The notes below the pieces were generated by a model. The model saw nothing but the letters and a program-made list of their open reading frames with translations. It was not told the origin of the DNA and made no database searches. From Hemerocallis citrina (Eukaryota; Streptophyta; Magnoliopsida; Asparagales; Asphodelaceae): a DNA stretch of 64,000 nucleotides. Made by a program: the position numbers and the translations under genes. The number at the start of each line of letters is the position of its first letter. The stretch's first letter is position 1. Of this stretch, positions 47,034 to 59,523 are shown one piece after another. Location: assembly GCA_017893485.1 (NCBI GenBank), contig CM030362.1:34665565-34729564 (forward strand), read 5' to 3'.

Positions 47034-50000
47034 TGGGGAGAATTTTCACGGGAGAACGTAGTTGAGGGTGTAGGGCCGGCTACATCCTCGAGAATGATAG
47101 TCGGCCCCGTGCCGACTCTAGACTCCTTAACATCAGCTGTCCTAACTCTATCCGTTTCCCAACCCCGGATTTTATTGAGAAGTAAGGCAATACGCTCAGT
47201 GTCCCAAACTTCTAATCCACAAGTGATGGCTAGTGATAAAACATCAGAGTCTGACATGTAATTTAAAATAGAAGCTAAAAATTTTTTTGTACCTCCATTG
47301 TCGAACTTAGCTGCCTTGGCTGCCGCAGCGACCTTGAGATAGTCATCCAAGGACTCCACATGAGCCCTCTTGGGACATTGCTGAACCCTGAAACCAACGG
47401 CTTTCCGGGACGGTCCCGAGCTAATACCGGGAGCTGAGTCTGGAATTGAAGACGGGACAAGCTCAGGTGAAATCTCCCTCTGAGTGTTAGCAATGAACTC
47501 CGTATCCTCTGATTCCTCCTCAGATAAAGAGAACTCAACATCGAGATTAAGCCGTCCTTCCGGATCCTCATCACTGTCTGTGAGAATGGATTCATTAGTA
47601 GGATAGTGTACTTTTGCCACGGACCCCTCATTGGGCCCGTCGCCTGAAGACCCCAAAATAAAACCAGACTCACCACAAGCAGTCCCCTCTTTGGGCCCGC
47701 TCTCAGTCTGTTGAAGTATCAGGCTACTCGGATCCTTAGAGTTACAGGCTCCGGCTACAAAAAGAGGCCTTGTGGACCCCTCTTTGGGCCCACAGTCGCC
47801 ACTTAAAAGCCCATTCAAAGGCCCACAGGAAGAGTTGAATGGAACCGAATAGGCAAGAGCCTCCTTGCGGAGCACCAAACCATCCGCCTCGGAAAAGGGG
47901 CGCCTCGAGCCTCCCCCCGAGTCAGAGAGCGCGTTGTCCAACGCATCACTATTGGAGGGTGTGGGGGGAACCTGGTGACAATAAAAAAGAGCGCATCCCC
48001 TGCCACCTGTCGAAGACGGATTGGATCTTGAAGCGGCGAGACAGGACAGCTCCTCTGAAACTACACCCTGTCTCTTCGAATTCCTGGCATTCTCACCCGC
48101 CTCATCTTCTATCCCTTCTCTCCCACTCTGAACCACACCATGTCTCTCTGAGGCCCTGGCATTCTCAACTGCCTCATCTCCTTTCCCTTCTTTCCCGTTC
48201 TGAGCCAACAACGATGGCCCCCCTTTACAACTCACCTCTTCAACCACTCCCTCCACAGCGATAACGCTCTCTACTGGGTTGCTTTTACTGGTCTTCTCTC
48301 TCCCCAGAGCGGGCTCAGCTTCTTTTGCTGCAATCTTCTCAGTGGCTTCTTTTTCAGCTTCTTTTTCAGTAGCTGTGGAGAACCGGCCTTTCAAGACCCA
48401 CTCTTTGGTGGAGACTGGCAGATCGCTTGTCGTCTTTCCCTCTTTGGCGGTATGCACCACCAAACCTAGCCTCTGAGCCTGCCTGTCGGAGTTGCTTGGA
48501 TTTTTCCCCAAAAGGTGGTCTGAGCGCACTGGTCCTGTCTCCACCGCTGTCGCGCAACGCTCCAAGGAGTGGTTGGACACAGTCACTGGTCTATCCACAG
48601 AGTAGGTGGCACCTGATGGCTGCTGCCCTCTGGGTACACCGGTTAGACTGTTTCCACTACCTCCGGCGAGCTGGCGGCTCTCAAGTGACCGCCTCTCGAC
48701 CACCCTCGACTCCTGACGGCGCTTAGGTGCCATGGCTGCACTGATAACCTCACGGTGAGCCCTTTCAATTTCGTGAGCACCATCAATAGTGAGATCATTC
48801 GATGGTGATAGAGCTTGTTTGTAACTACGACTGTCTCTATGAGCCGAAGTGGGCAGATGCGCTTGGTTCACCGGCAGTGATTCGACGATCTTGTCTAGCT
48901 CAAACCTAACGAGATATGCTTCCTCAAAAGAGTAAATTTTAGCGAATCACGGCATTAGAGATATGTCGGAGCATCTAATCAGCACCCTTGCCGAAATAAG
49001 GTCTGAGCGGCGCCTCGTCTTCTCATCAAGCTCCTCAACCGACCCGAACTCCGATATGATCTCCTGAATCGCTTCTTTTTTCCAAAAGTGAAGCGGGATG
49101 TTATGGATCCAGATCCAAACTCGATCTCCCTGAGGGAGCTCCGCCCCGAATGATGTAGACCACTCGCAGAATTCGGCTTGAAAATGCCCAAAGTCAATCT
49201 TCCCAAGTCCCACCACCTCCAAGACCTTCTCCGGCTTGGGGAAGGAGATAAGGAACTGCTGGTGACAAAGCTTTTTGACCACCCAGTCCCTGTCGGCGCG
49301 TAGAGGCCATTTGAGGTTCAGAGCATTAAGGAAATGTGTTTCAGATGGAGACCCCGCCCGGATCTTAGCTATCGCACACCACCGTCGAAGCCATCCTTCT
49401 TCGTGCTTGATCAACGCCAGGCTGTTGGATAGCTTGATCCTGGTGGGGCTCTCCGGCGACTTCCCTCTGACCACCTGTCTATCCTTATCCAAATTGGAGT
49501 TATTGATGTTGGTGCAGGAGTAGGACATATGGCCCCATTTCAAACAGCTGATGCAGCGAACTTCTTTGGTACATTCCGAATGGAAGTGACCAAGGTCCCC
49601 ACAGTTGAAGCACGGGGCTGGTTTTCTTTTCCCTTTCCGCATTTTTTTCTTTCCAAGATCATTGTGCTCTTTTTGAGCGTTACTGACTGGAGGGTTGAGG
49701 GCGTTGGAGTCCTGATGGGTTGGGGGGGAAGATTGGAAGAGCTTCCGCTTACTCCTGCTGGCCACCACTACCCACTTCTCCGCCTCCTCCTCATCTCGAT
49801 CTCGTTCCACCGCTACAATTGCTCCGTTTGGACCACCTCTCTGGGCCCAAACATTGGAGTCTGTTGAGTGGTCAGGAGCCTTATCGATGGTTTGGACGTC
49901 GAGGCGAGTAGTGACTGGATGGGTGGAGGAAGGCGGGGGTGCAGGAGGTGAGTTGCAGGTAATGAGATTCTTTGATTTGTGGTTAGAACTGTTGTGGAAA

Positions 50001-50695
50001 TTTGTTGTGAACAGGTCTCTTTTGGGGCTGGTATTGACGTGGGAGGTATTTGGTTGCTGTCGAAGTTTGTGAGACGAGGTGAAGGAATTGTTGTTGGGTT
50101 TGCGGTGAGTTTGATACCTCTGTTCATACCCTCTGTACCCACTCCGGTACTGATCCTCATAGTGTTGTTGGAGTTGCTCCCTCGGAGGGGTTCTCTGACG
50201 CCCCAAGCGTTCAGTCGGAGGACCCCCTCGTTGGGCCCTCCTCTCAAAGTTCTGACGACTACGAACAATGTCCCGGCCCCTTGGTCTCTCAGCAGTCGAG
50301 CGGTGATGACCGTGATCACTCCCCACATGGCGCGGGGGCGCACGTCGGTGCGCATGCGTTGGGGAGTGCACTTGTCTGAGCTCCCGAGGCTCTCCCACCT
50401 CCGGGATGGAGACCAACGATGAGGGAGCCATGGGGACCAACGATGGGGCTTGGGGATCAGTACCCTGCGGTGGTGCAGGGTATTGCTCAACTAGGACTGC
50501 AGCTCCACTCGCAGATACCAGATTCTGCATTGTAGAGTTCGATGGTGGTGGGATGGGTGGGTGACGGACCCTCTCATTGGGCCCGCACCCACTCATCTCA
50601 AGGAGAGAAAGCATGGAGAAGTGATGTGGGTCAGGAGAAGGGTGGGGTGAAGGGAAGGTGGTTGAGATTGTAGGGGGGCGTACGGTGGGTAACAA
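47030..50695 (-). pseudogene. LINE ORF1 (zinc-knuckle nucleic-acid-binding protein), one in-frame stop
   Basis: The frame starts at ATG 50695 and has Pro/Ser-rich and Arg/His-rich segments. Two adjacent zinc knuckles follow near residues 365-395 (CFNCGDLGHFHSEC and CISCLKWGHMSYSC), then a DUF4283-like segment (VWIWIHNIPLHFWKKEAIQE). An in-frame TGA at 48947-48949 interrupts it. The same frame reopens at once and runs 600 further codons of Ser/Glu-rich low-complexity text to its TGA at 47030-47032. Without that stop the frame would be about 1,220 codons, long for ORF1 of a plant L1 element. The protein would coat LINE RNA. Confidence 0.85.
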
Positions 50696-51015
50696 GATGG
50701 GGTTGGTCGCCGGTTGAGAAGAGGAGAGGAGGGCGGTTAAGAAGATGCCGGAGATGCAGATGGGGCGTCGGAGGAGGCTTCAGTGTGGTAGGGGATGGGA
50801 ACGGCAGTAGTTGGTAGGAGCTCCAAGATGGGGTTGGTCATTGTTTTGTTACCCTGGCTATTTCATTGTTGTTCTCCTTCTTGTGACATTTGATAACAAA
50901 TGGGCAATATTCATGAAATTTTATTAATTTTTATTCATATGAATTCAAAACTGCTTTGATTTTGTTTCGAAAACCACTGTTTTACATCACAAGCAAATTC
51001 AAAATGAGTTAATTC

Positions 51016-51535
51016 TACATGGGTCACTGATAAATGTGAAAATTCTGTATATCATACTCATAATTTGATATTTCTATATAACTCACTTACAATATTAGTC
51101 AATACAAAAAAATTATTTTTATTTGCTATTGTCACTCTACTTATGTTAAATTTTACCCTAAGTTTGAAAATGACTATTTTGCTCTTTTTTTAAAATTCAG
51201 CGTTAGGATTTAGGATTAGATTTATTGTCACTCACTCTATTTACATTAAATCGTATCTGAATTTAAAAATGACTATTTTACCCTCCTTTTAAAATATAGG
51301 GGTAGGATCATGGTCCCTAGACCCTAAATCCTAAACCCCTAACACTAACTCTAACCCTAAAAGAATGACAAAATAGTCGTTTTTAAATCCAGGATAAAAT
51401 TTAACATAAGTAAACTGATAATAACAAACAAAAGAACTTTTTTGGTATTTGCTAATATTATAAGTGAGTTATATGAAAATATCAATTTGTTGATGAGTTA
51501 TATGAAATTTTCACATTTGTTAGTGACCCACGTGG
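51016..51535. mobile_element. Foldback element upstream of CBL10
   Basis: The arms are about 170 bp each (about 51016-51190 and 51362-51535). Left text GGGTCACTGATAAATGTGAAAA and TATAACTCACTTACAATATTAG are both found inverted on the right. The centre includes a telomere-like CCCTAAATCCTAAACCCCTAA stretch. It has no coding capacity and lies 453 bp before the CBL10 start codon. Confidence 0.85.
51528..51535. promoter_or_regulatory. G-box (CCACGTGG) at the end of the foldback element
   Basis: The palindrome CCACGTGG contains the ACGT core bound by bZIP and bHLH factors. It lies 453 bp upstream of the CBL10 ATG. The matching site in the left arm reads ACATGGG and lacks ACGT, so the box arose by change in one arm. 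Function is untested. Confidence 0.5.
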
Positions 51536-51987
51536 GAAAACCCCAATTAAAAACTCCTGCTACTACACTACTTCTACAATCAACCAAATTAAACTAAATT
51601 TTTTTAAGAAAAGTATTTCAGTTGTTGGTTATTCAAACTGACTATCCAAATTGACTTTGGTATCTTAACAAGTCTAATCATTTTCATCCCAATCAGTGGA
51701 TTCCTCTATTTTTCCCATAATCCAAGTGACAGATACAAAATAAATAAATTAATAAAAATAAATAAATAAAAAGAAGAGATGAAGAAAAAGACAAACTCTT
51801 CCTCTCAAAACTGGTATGACGCCTTTTGCTTCATCTTCATCTTCCAACTCCAAACAAAACCAAAAAAAGGAAAGGAAAAAAAAAATTTCAAAACATCTCA
51901 ATTTATAAACTAATCTAAAAAGAAGTCTTAATACGAAACGCTGACGTCGATTTCGATCTCGATTCCGATTTTGTATGAGGGGCCACG

Positions 51988-53534
51988 ATGCGTTCTCGCC
52001 CTTCAAGTGACATCGTAAAAATTCTCTTTTTTCATTCAATCTCATATTTGTTTGGTTTTCTGTTTGAAATTTGGAAAAAAGATTGAATCTTTTTGGTAAT
52101 TGGAGGCAGAGATCGAGCTCATTGACGGTGGGTGAGCGGTTGTGCGCGGTTCTCATACCGTTTATAGCAGTAATCGAAGTGGTCGTTTTCTCCTTCGCCG
52201 ATTGCTTCGACTGCCGCCCTCCTCCGATTCGCCACCGCGGGCACAATCTCCGGCAACTCGCTCGAGAATCCAGATGCTGTATGTATTCCAGATATTGATT
52301 TTTTTTTTTTTTAAAACACATTTTGTTTATTTGTTTGTTTTGGGACTAAAGTTTTGATTTTGGGAATGGTGGAAGAAGTTTCGGTGAATGACGTGGAGGC
52401 ATTGTATGAGTTGTACAAGAAGCTGAGTTGCACCATTTTTGATGATGGACTCATTCATAAGGTGATTTTTCGGGATTTTCACGGAGTATTTTATATGACA
52501 AAAATGGGGGAAATTTGAAAAATTGATGTATATTGTTGTGTAATTTTTCAGGAAGAGCTGCAACTGGCGTTGTTTAAGACTCCGTCCGGCGAGAATTTGT
52601 TTCTTGATAGGGCAAGTCTAATTTTACATGTTTAAGATGTACTATTGAATATCTTTCGAATGGTTTTACTCTTCATAAGATCGAATTATAGGTCGCTTAA
52701 AAGTGGGATGGGGAATTTATATTAGAATATGAGATATTCAAAGTGACAAGTCTGTTGTGGATGGAAAATCTTTATCTCTCATGTGCATGTATATCATAGT
52801 TTAGGAGAATTTCCAATGGTTAATTTTTGCTACGAGTGAATTATGTGTGGCATAAATTTTAGGATTTAATACCTTAAAAAAAGTACCATTTTTATATAAT
52901 CTGTAGCCTTTCCGTAGCTTCAACTTTAACTTCCCTTCCTAATGTAGTATAAGAGCATCTGTAGTCGTGGGCTAAAAACCCAAAATTTGGAAAATTTGGA
53001 AAAAAACATGCTGCAGTCGTCGGCTAAAAACCCAAAATTTGGGTGTACGAGGTACTGTAGCTGGCCAAATATAGCAGACGGTTTGGCCAAATGCCAAATA
53101 TAGCAGACGAATCATTTTCGTTCGTCCGTCAGAATTGACGAATGATAATCCTTCGTCTGGTAGGTGAGACGAAGGGTTAAATTTTTAAAAAAAAGGGACG
53201 GACGATTATAGTTCGTCAATCTCAACGGACGAACAATAATCACTCGTCCCAGGTATTTTTCCAAATTTTTTTTTTTTTTTTCCGTTTAGTGCTTTTAAAA
53301 AAAAATTTTAAAAAAATTAAAATGGGACGGACGATTATAGTCTGTCAATTTGAGTAGACGGGGTATAATGCACCGTCCGTGTACTGTTCACTGTTTTTTT
53401 TTTTATTTTTTTTGTCCTTTAGTGCAAAAAAAAAAAAAATTTAAAAAAAATTTAAGGGACAAAGAATGGGACGGATGATTATGGTATGTCAATTTGATGA
53501 GACGGGGTATAATGCCCCGTCCGTCTACTGTTCA

Positions 53535-53581
<47 letters not shown>

Positions 53582-56500
53582 TCTTTTAGTGTAAAAAAAA
53601 AAAAAAAATTAAAAAAAACCCAAAATTTAAGGGACAGACGATTATAGTTCGTCAATCTACATGGACGAATAATAATCACTCGTTTGGCTATTTTTTAGCA
53701 TCGAACGACTGCAGCAACATTCTCTTTTTCCTATTTGCTATTTGCTATTTAGCCAAAATTTGGCATGAACGACTACAGATGCTCTAATGATACAATACTG
53801 ATTTGATAAGAGGTTTATTGTGTACTTAATAAATGAACTTAGATATCTTTTTAGTTGTTTTTTTAATATAATAGGATGTATCTAAGTTCTGTACCAACTA
53901 TTAATTTTTTTATTTTCGTTGTAGGTTTTTGATTTATTTGATGAAAAGAAAAATGGCGTTATTGAGTTTGAGGAGTTTATCCATGCACTTAGTGTCTTCC
54001 ATCCTTGTGCTCCTGTTGAAGATAAAATTGATTGTAAGGGTGAAGAATACGATAATTAATTGTTCAACCTAGTAGATATGCAAAATTTTATGCTAAGCGA
54101 GTCTTTCTTTTCTGGATTTTCTGCAGTTGCTTTCAGATTATATGACTTGAGACAAACTGGTTACATTGAGCGGGAAGAAGTAAGTTTCTATGAGTTTGCT
54201 AGAAATTTTTCTGCCATGTTATGAATTTTCTACAAATGAATGAACCTGCTATCTTGAAGTAGCGTGCTATCCATTTTCTTCCTACATTTTTTATTTTCTT
54301 TGTTGTTTCTGTTCCGTTTATCGTCCAAGCAAGTATTTCTCTCCAAGTCGCGTACTGTTTTTAGCCTTCTAATGAAAAAAGAGATAGCTACGGTAGTAAG
54401 TCTGTTTTGGCATCATTAGGTTTCCTATTGTGTACTTCTACTTAATGTGTTAAAGACTTTTGTGCATGGATACCTTAAAATGTAATTAATTTCCTTAATG
54501 TATCTTTTTAATATAAATGGTGCCATGCTGTTGTCTATTGTCTATAAACTGGAAGACACAATAATTTGAGATAACCTGGCCCCCTAATGCCAACAAACGA
54601 TGCTAAGACCACAGAATAACATTTTGAGACAGTTTCCTATCCATTTTCTCAACTATTCTTCTTTCCTGTTTTGCAACGTAGACTACATTTAATGGAGGTT
54701 GCACTTGTGAGTTGGCTCATGCAAATGAAGGGGGACTTGCAACCATGATTCAAGTTGCAATGTGCTGTTATCGTTAAACATACAACTCATTCTTTTTACT
54801 ACCCCATTTGCAGTGCAACCATAGTTGCATTCATTGTGGCCTCATAAATATTGACACCTATAGAGAATGTTAATTTGACATCAGGTAATAATATAGAATC
54901 AAAATTTTGCATCTGCAGTATACATGAATACTTTTATATGCCATAATTATTGTATAACCATGAGGATTTTGTTCGACAGAGAAGAGTCAATTAGTGTTAG
55001 GCTGGTATCTAGTCTATTGCTACAGAACTTGCTATAACATCGTATAGATACTGAACACATTGGGCAGTTGAATTCTCTGTCCAAATACTTTGTTTTTGCT
55101 ACTTTGAAACAAACAGTAGGTATTATCTCACAATTTATAGGCCAATAAAACTATCAGTGACTAGATCAGGCAGTCGGGTTAATTAATTACATAATTACAG
55201 TGAATAATCAGAACGAACTTGAATCTGTAAACCTTTGGGTATACTGCTCATTCTGTCCTTCCCAATCCCATGGACTAGTGGGTCATATTGCTGGAGATAT
55301 TTTCAACAAAAAGAAATATACCTACATGACAGGGCGTCAAAGGAAGGAGAAAGCCTACACCACCCATGAATGACCAAATGATCAAATGGAGTATAACTTA
55401 TTACTTGTTAATTTATTGCATCATTTGGCTGTCAATGTTATTTATTATTATATGAAAGATCCTTTCTTTCTACCTATGTAGCTGATATAACATGTCGATT
55501 GTCTGAAGCATGTGATTCTTGCTACACTGCTACTGTTAATAATGCATGTTCTTAAGGGAAATGACTTACTATTTAGTTGCAACATATTTCCAGGAATTGA
55601 AAATTGGATTTTTTTTATCATTGATCTTGTTTACATCTAAGCCAACCTGATGCCATGTTTCCTGTCCACTTCTACTGGTTTTCTCCATCTAATACTTTAT
55701 GTTTACTTGTTGATTTCTATATTCATATGAATCATATCCTGTCACAGCTAGCTTCCCCTAAGTATTTGGTTAACTACATCCTGGTGGTCTCCAAATTGTA
55801 ATAAATTTCTTATGCTATGTCAGTATTTTATTAGGTAAAGCAAATGGTGGCTGCAATTTTGATGGAGTCGGACATGAAACTGTCAGAAGAACTTCTGGAA
55901 GCTATAATTGACAAGGCAATTTATTATCAGTTTACACTGCCTTCTTTTTGTGATATATTTGGAATTTATAAGAATGAATTTTAACCTTTGGTCATTCGTC
56001 CACAGACATTTGAAGATGCTGATGCTGATGGGGATGGGAAAATCAACAAGGAAGAGTGGAAGGAATTTGTTATTAGGCACCCTTCTCTTCTGAAGAATAT
56101 GACTCTCCCTGATTTGAGGTTCATTCGCTAGTTATATACTTTTCCATTGTTCAAGCCATCTTTATCCCTCCAATTATCTGCTTAGTTTTTATTTATGTCT
56201 TGGTGTGTGTTAGTGATAGGACATAAATCATTTTGGCTGGATGATAACTGAAGCTTATGAGTGAAAATTGAAGAAAATAAATTAATAAGTTTTACCCTCC
56301 CTACCTTTCTTTTCCTATGATGGAAGGAACCCTCTACCAATTTAAATGTTATATTGTATATAGTTAGATGCTTCACATCAAACCAAAATAAAATAAAGAT
56401 ACACTGAGAATCTTTCTTAGGATCTAGCTATTCTTTTAGATTATATTGGCAATTCCAAACAATTTTCCATACTAGTATCATGATGATGGTCGGGCGATAT

Positions 56501-57210
56501 GCTCTCATCATCCTCTGGTTCCAGACATGCCTTTTGCGAGAAGCCAAATTTCCTTGTGGTAGGCTACAATCGAAGGATGGTGGTGAGTGGTGACATTCTA
56601 AAAAAAATTTGTTGAATTTTAAATTGGTGAATTGGTGGTGAAGATTCTTCATCACTGAGAGTCTGAGATGCCAGGGGGCATATTGGTCGCATTGGGGGAC
56701 ATTTAAACATCTAGACCTGTGTATAGGGTTTTAGTCTCTAACATATTGTTGAGCGTTCAAGTATTAGAAGTTTTGAACTTTTTTTTGAATAGTTTTTTTT
56801 TTCTTATTATCGTAAAACTTCAATGTAATTTCTAAGGTAGGTTTGTAATAGAATTGTGACTATTGACTCAAAAAACAAAACAAACAAAACAAAAAAGTGA
56901 ATTACTTCAATTTTTTGCCTAATTATAACTACTAAATATGGAGTACAAGGCTCATTTCTTATATGTAGGAGATAGGAATTAGGGCAATCATTATTCAAAA
57001 TAAAAGCTGTAATGAATTTTCTTTGATGGAACCAGCTTGTATGCTAGATCCCGCACCCTTCTTCCCCAAAAAAAAAACTGTGAAAATGCCATGTAGTTTC
57101 AAAAACAGTATGATGCAAAAAGGAAATTTTGTTAATGCTGTTTATTATCGTGTAGTGATGTCACAACCGCTTTTCCAAGTTTTGTATTCAACACTGAGGT
57201 TGAGGATTGA
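51988..57210 (+). CDS. CBL10: Calcineurin B-like calcium sensor, CBL10 type (9 exons)
   Basis: Exons read: 51988-52014, 52110-52278, 52352-52461, 52552-52611, 53925-54033, 54127-54179, 55835-55915, 56006-56118, 57156-57210. Phases agree throughout and give 258 residues, near the usual CBL10 length of about 256. The N-terminus has the hydrophobic segment special to CBL10 ([20 protein letters not shown]). Four EF-hands follow, among them [27 protein letters not shown] and [15 protein letters not shown], the last a canonical loop. The protein ends with the FPSF motif ([12 protein letters not shown]) that CIPK kinases phosphorylate. In other plants CBL10 recruits CIPK24 (SOS2) to membranes in salt tolerance. 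Introns 4 and 7 appear to start with GC, not GT. The first exon (ATG 51988, nine codons) is the weakest call. Intron 4 holds a MITE. Confidence 0.92.
52953..53784. mobile_element. Harbinger-like MITE within CBL10 intron 4
   Basis: The ends GAGCATCTGTAGTCGT and ACGACTACAGATGCTC are inverted repeats flanked by TAA at 52950-52952 and 53785-53787. The interior holds several inverted GACGGACGATTATAGTTCGTC-like units and a T43 run at 53538-53580. At 832 bp it makes up most of the 1.3-kb intron. Confidence 0.9.
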
Positions 57211-58300
57211 AGAAAGACAAGGCAACAGAAGATATACCCCGTTGAACTGCAGAGAATTTGTGAACCATATGCACATATGTGCAAGCAGAATTTTTTTGTT
57301 TGAAGAGCTGAAGGTGCGGCTCAGCTCAGAGAATTGCTATCAACAAATGCAATAATTTTATGATCCACCTTCCCTTGAAGCTCCATCTGCTCGTCTAGTT
57401 TGATTGCCCACGTTATCATTAACGATGCCAGTAGTGGGAAGAACTTGTATGACCAGAGAAGGGGATGGGGAGGTCCAGTTTGTTTGCAACTGTAATTCTT
57501 CAATTCATTCATTTAGGCGATTTGTTTAGCTGTGTGTATGTGAAAGAAGATCCGATTGTTTCAAGAAGCTGTCAGTTTCATATTAAACATGAATTTGTTT
57601 CTTTGGTAATGTAAGGTGTACGTTGGTTGAGAAGAACCGTATGGTTATGCTCAAAAGATTTTGTTTGTGTTTTCTTTTTATCAATTTTCACTTGTTAGCA
57701 CTTTATTGTACAAGAATCTTCTCCAGCAAACAAAATCAATGACTTGAGTTGGTTCATGCGATGGGAATTTTTCTACCGAAGAGAAATTCGGTAAAACAAT
57801 ACATAAAATTTCAAGATTATTAATATTATTCAAAAAAAGTTGTAGCGATAAAATATATCACATATAGTAAAATACTAGTTCTTAAGTAAGAAAGTCATAA
57901 AACTTTTTTATTGGAGAAAAGGCTTAAAATCAACAATAAATATTTGAAGTGTAGTACGAATGTTTCGTTTGACCTCACTGTCGTCACAAATATGTAAGTG
58001 AGCATGAAGACTGTCTCATATGTCATAATGCACTGAGTTACAAACACAGTACAAGTGTATATGTTGTAGAATGAATTATGAGACTGAAGTTTTTGTACCA
58101 GAGCTCGTGTGCAATAAGTTAACCCACATTAAGGATACGAAAGATACCAACAACAAAAACTAATGGTAACTCAGCTAGCAATTGGGAACAATTCATCCAA
58201 TGCTAAAGAATTTTCCGATGTAAAGATAGAATCATACAGATTATACGTCCCAATAGCAAATGGACATAATCATAAATGCACAGAATTTCCAATAAATTAA
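57211..58300. other. CBL10 3' untranslated and intergenic sequence
   Basis: The first few hundred bases after the stop presumably contain the CBL10 3' untranslated region; no clear AATAAA was fixed. Beyond that the DNA is AT-rich, with no recognised gene. Confidence 0.5.
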
Positions 58301-58325
58301 CCCTTTTTTTTTGGTGGGGTGGGGT

Positions 58326-58370
<45 letters not shown>
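58326..58370. repeat. G45 homopolymer
   Basis: An uninterrupted run of 45 G follows GGTGGGGTGGGGT next to the LINE tail. Its exact length is doubtful because homopolymers are hard to sequence. Confidence 0.85.
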
Positions 58371-58371
<1 letters not shown>

Positions 58372-59523
58372 TCACAGCCATCATATTCAGTTAATGGGAG
58401 AATAAGGAAACAAACTCAAAAATTGGGAAAGGTACATCTACAGATAATGCAAGTAAAAGTAAGTAACAATAAAAACCTCCAACATCCTTGGAGGATTGGG
58501 CACAAATCTATAGAAATCACTATGAAGAAAGCAAAAGAACAAGAAAAACCCGCCAAGAACCGTGGGGGATAGGTCACTCCAGAGTAGGGCCGATCTTAAT
58601 CATCATAGTGCTATGTCGGAAATGCTCCTGTGATGCAGGCCCTCGCACCTGTAGCAGTTGTCTCTGCCAAAAAATGTATCAGATGCATAACCTGTGTTAG
58701 TCTACCATAAATACTATTACTTGTATTACGAAAGTAGAAGTTATTCATTTCTATGTACCATGCATCTCTCGTGTCCTTCGTAAGCCTAGCAAACCTTGAA
58801 CCCACCCATTGGTCCTCATAGTTGATAAGATGCTCATTCGTTCCAAGAGCTCTAAGCACTTCCATCCACATAGCCTTGCTCCTTGCACAATGTAGTAGCA
58901 AGTGATCCTTAGTTTCTAATGATGCATAATAGAATCCACATTTTGTCGCAACACTAGGTTGTCGCTTGGTAAGGTTCCCGTGAGTAAGAATAGCATCGTT
59001 GAGGAAAGTTGATGACAAACAATAAGAAGACTGACATTTAGGGGTCTTTGCTTTCTAGACGACAGACGACCAAGAGGGTATACACCCTCTGAAGTTAATG
59101 CGTGAGTACAATGCCCGCACCAAGAACAAGCCCTTTGCTTTCAGTTCCCAAGCCCTTTCTATCATGTACGGAACCACACCGCACCCCTTCTTGGGTTATG
59201 TGTGTTCGTAGCTCCTCCAATCTTGATTGTACCCCCTACGGTATCCTGCCCCTAAACGTTGGCCTCCGATCCCCCTTTTCCAAGCCCTCACCACCATGCA
59301 GTGTGGTTGGGAAGCTATATCATATAGGTCCAGGAATAACTCGCGTACGGGATGCGCACCACACCACCTATCTCACCAGAATCTGGTAGTGGTACCATTA
59401 CCTATATATGATGTGGATCCCTTACTAACATGCCCATAAGCTTTCGTGATACTTTTCCAGAACCATGAGGTCCTTGGACCCACACGGAAGCCCTGCAGCT
59501 GCGTCCCCAAGCCATGGAGGTAT

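Larger units (their letters stand above)
43238..50854 (-). mobile_element. L1-type LINE retrotransposon, 7.6 kb, with 16-bp target-site duplication
   Basis: The 16-mer TGGCTATTTCATTGTT occurs at 43222-43237 and 50855-50870, directly outside both ends. On the minus strand the element runs from a 5' untranslated region (50854-50696) through ORF1 (50695-47030) and ORF2 (47033-43463). A 3' untranslated region ends in a short A run (the T run at 43235-43246). A perfect long duplication argues for a recent, near full-length insertion, though both ORFs carry defects. Confidence 0.93.

Noticed and set aside
51300..51365. Interstitial telomere repeat (CCCTAAATCCTAAACCCCTAA)
   Set aside because: Too short and irregular, and it lies in the centre of a foldback element; better explained as degenerate element sequence.
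52071..52298. CBL10 coding start inside the transmembrane exon
   Set aside because: There is no ATG in frame before the hydrophobic segment; a stop lies just upstream at 52065-52067, so a short upstream exon is preferred.
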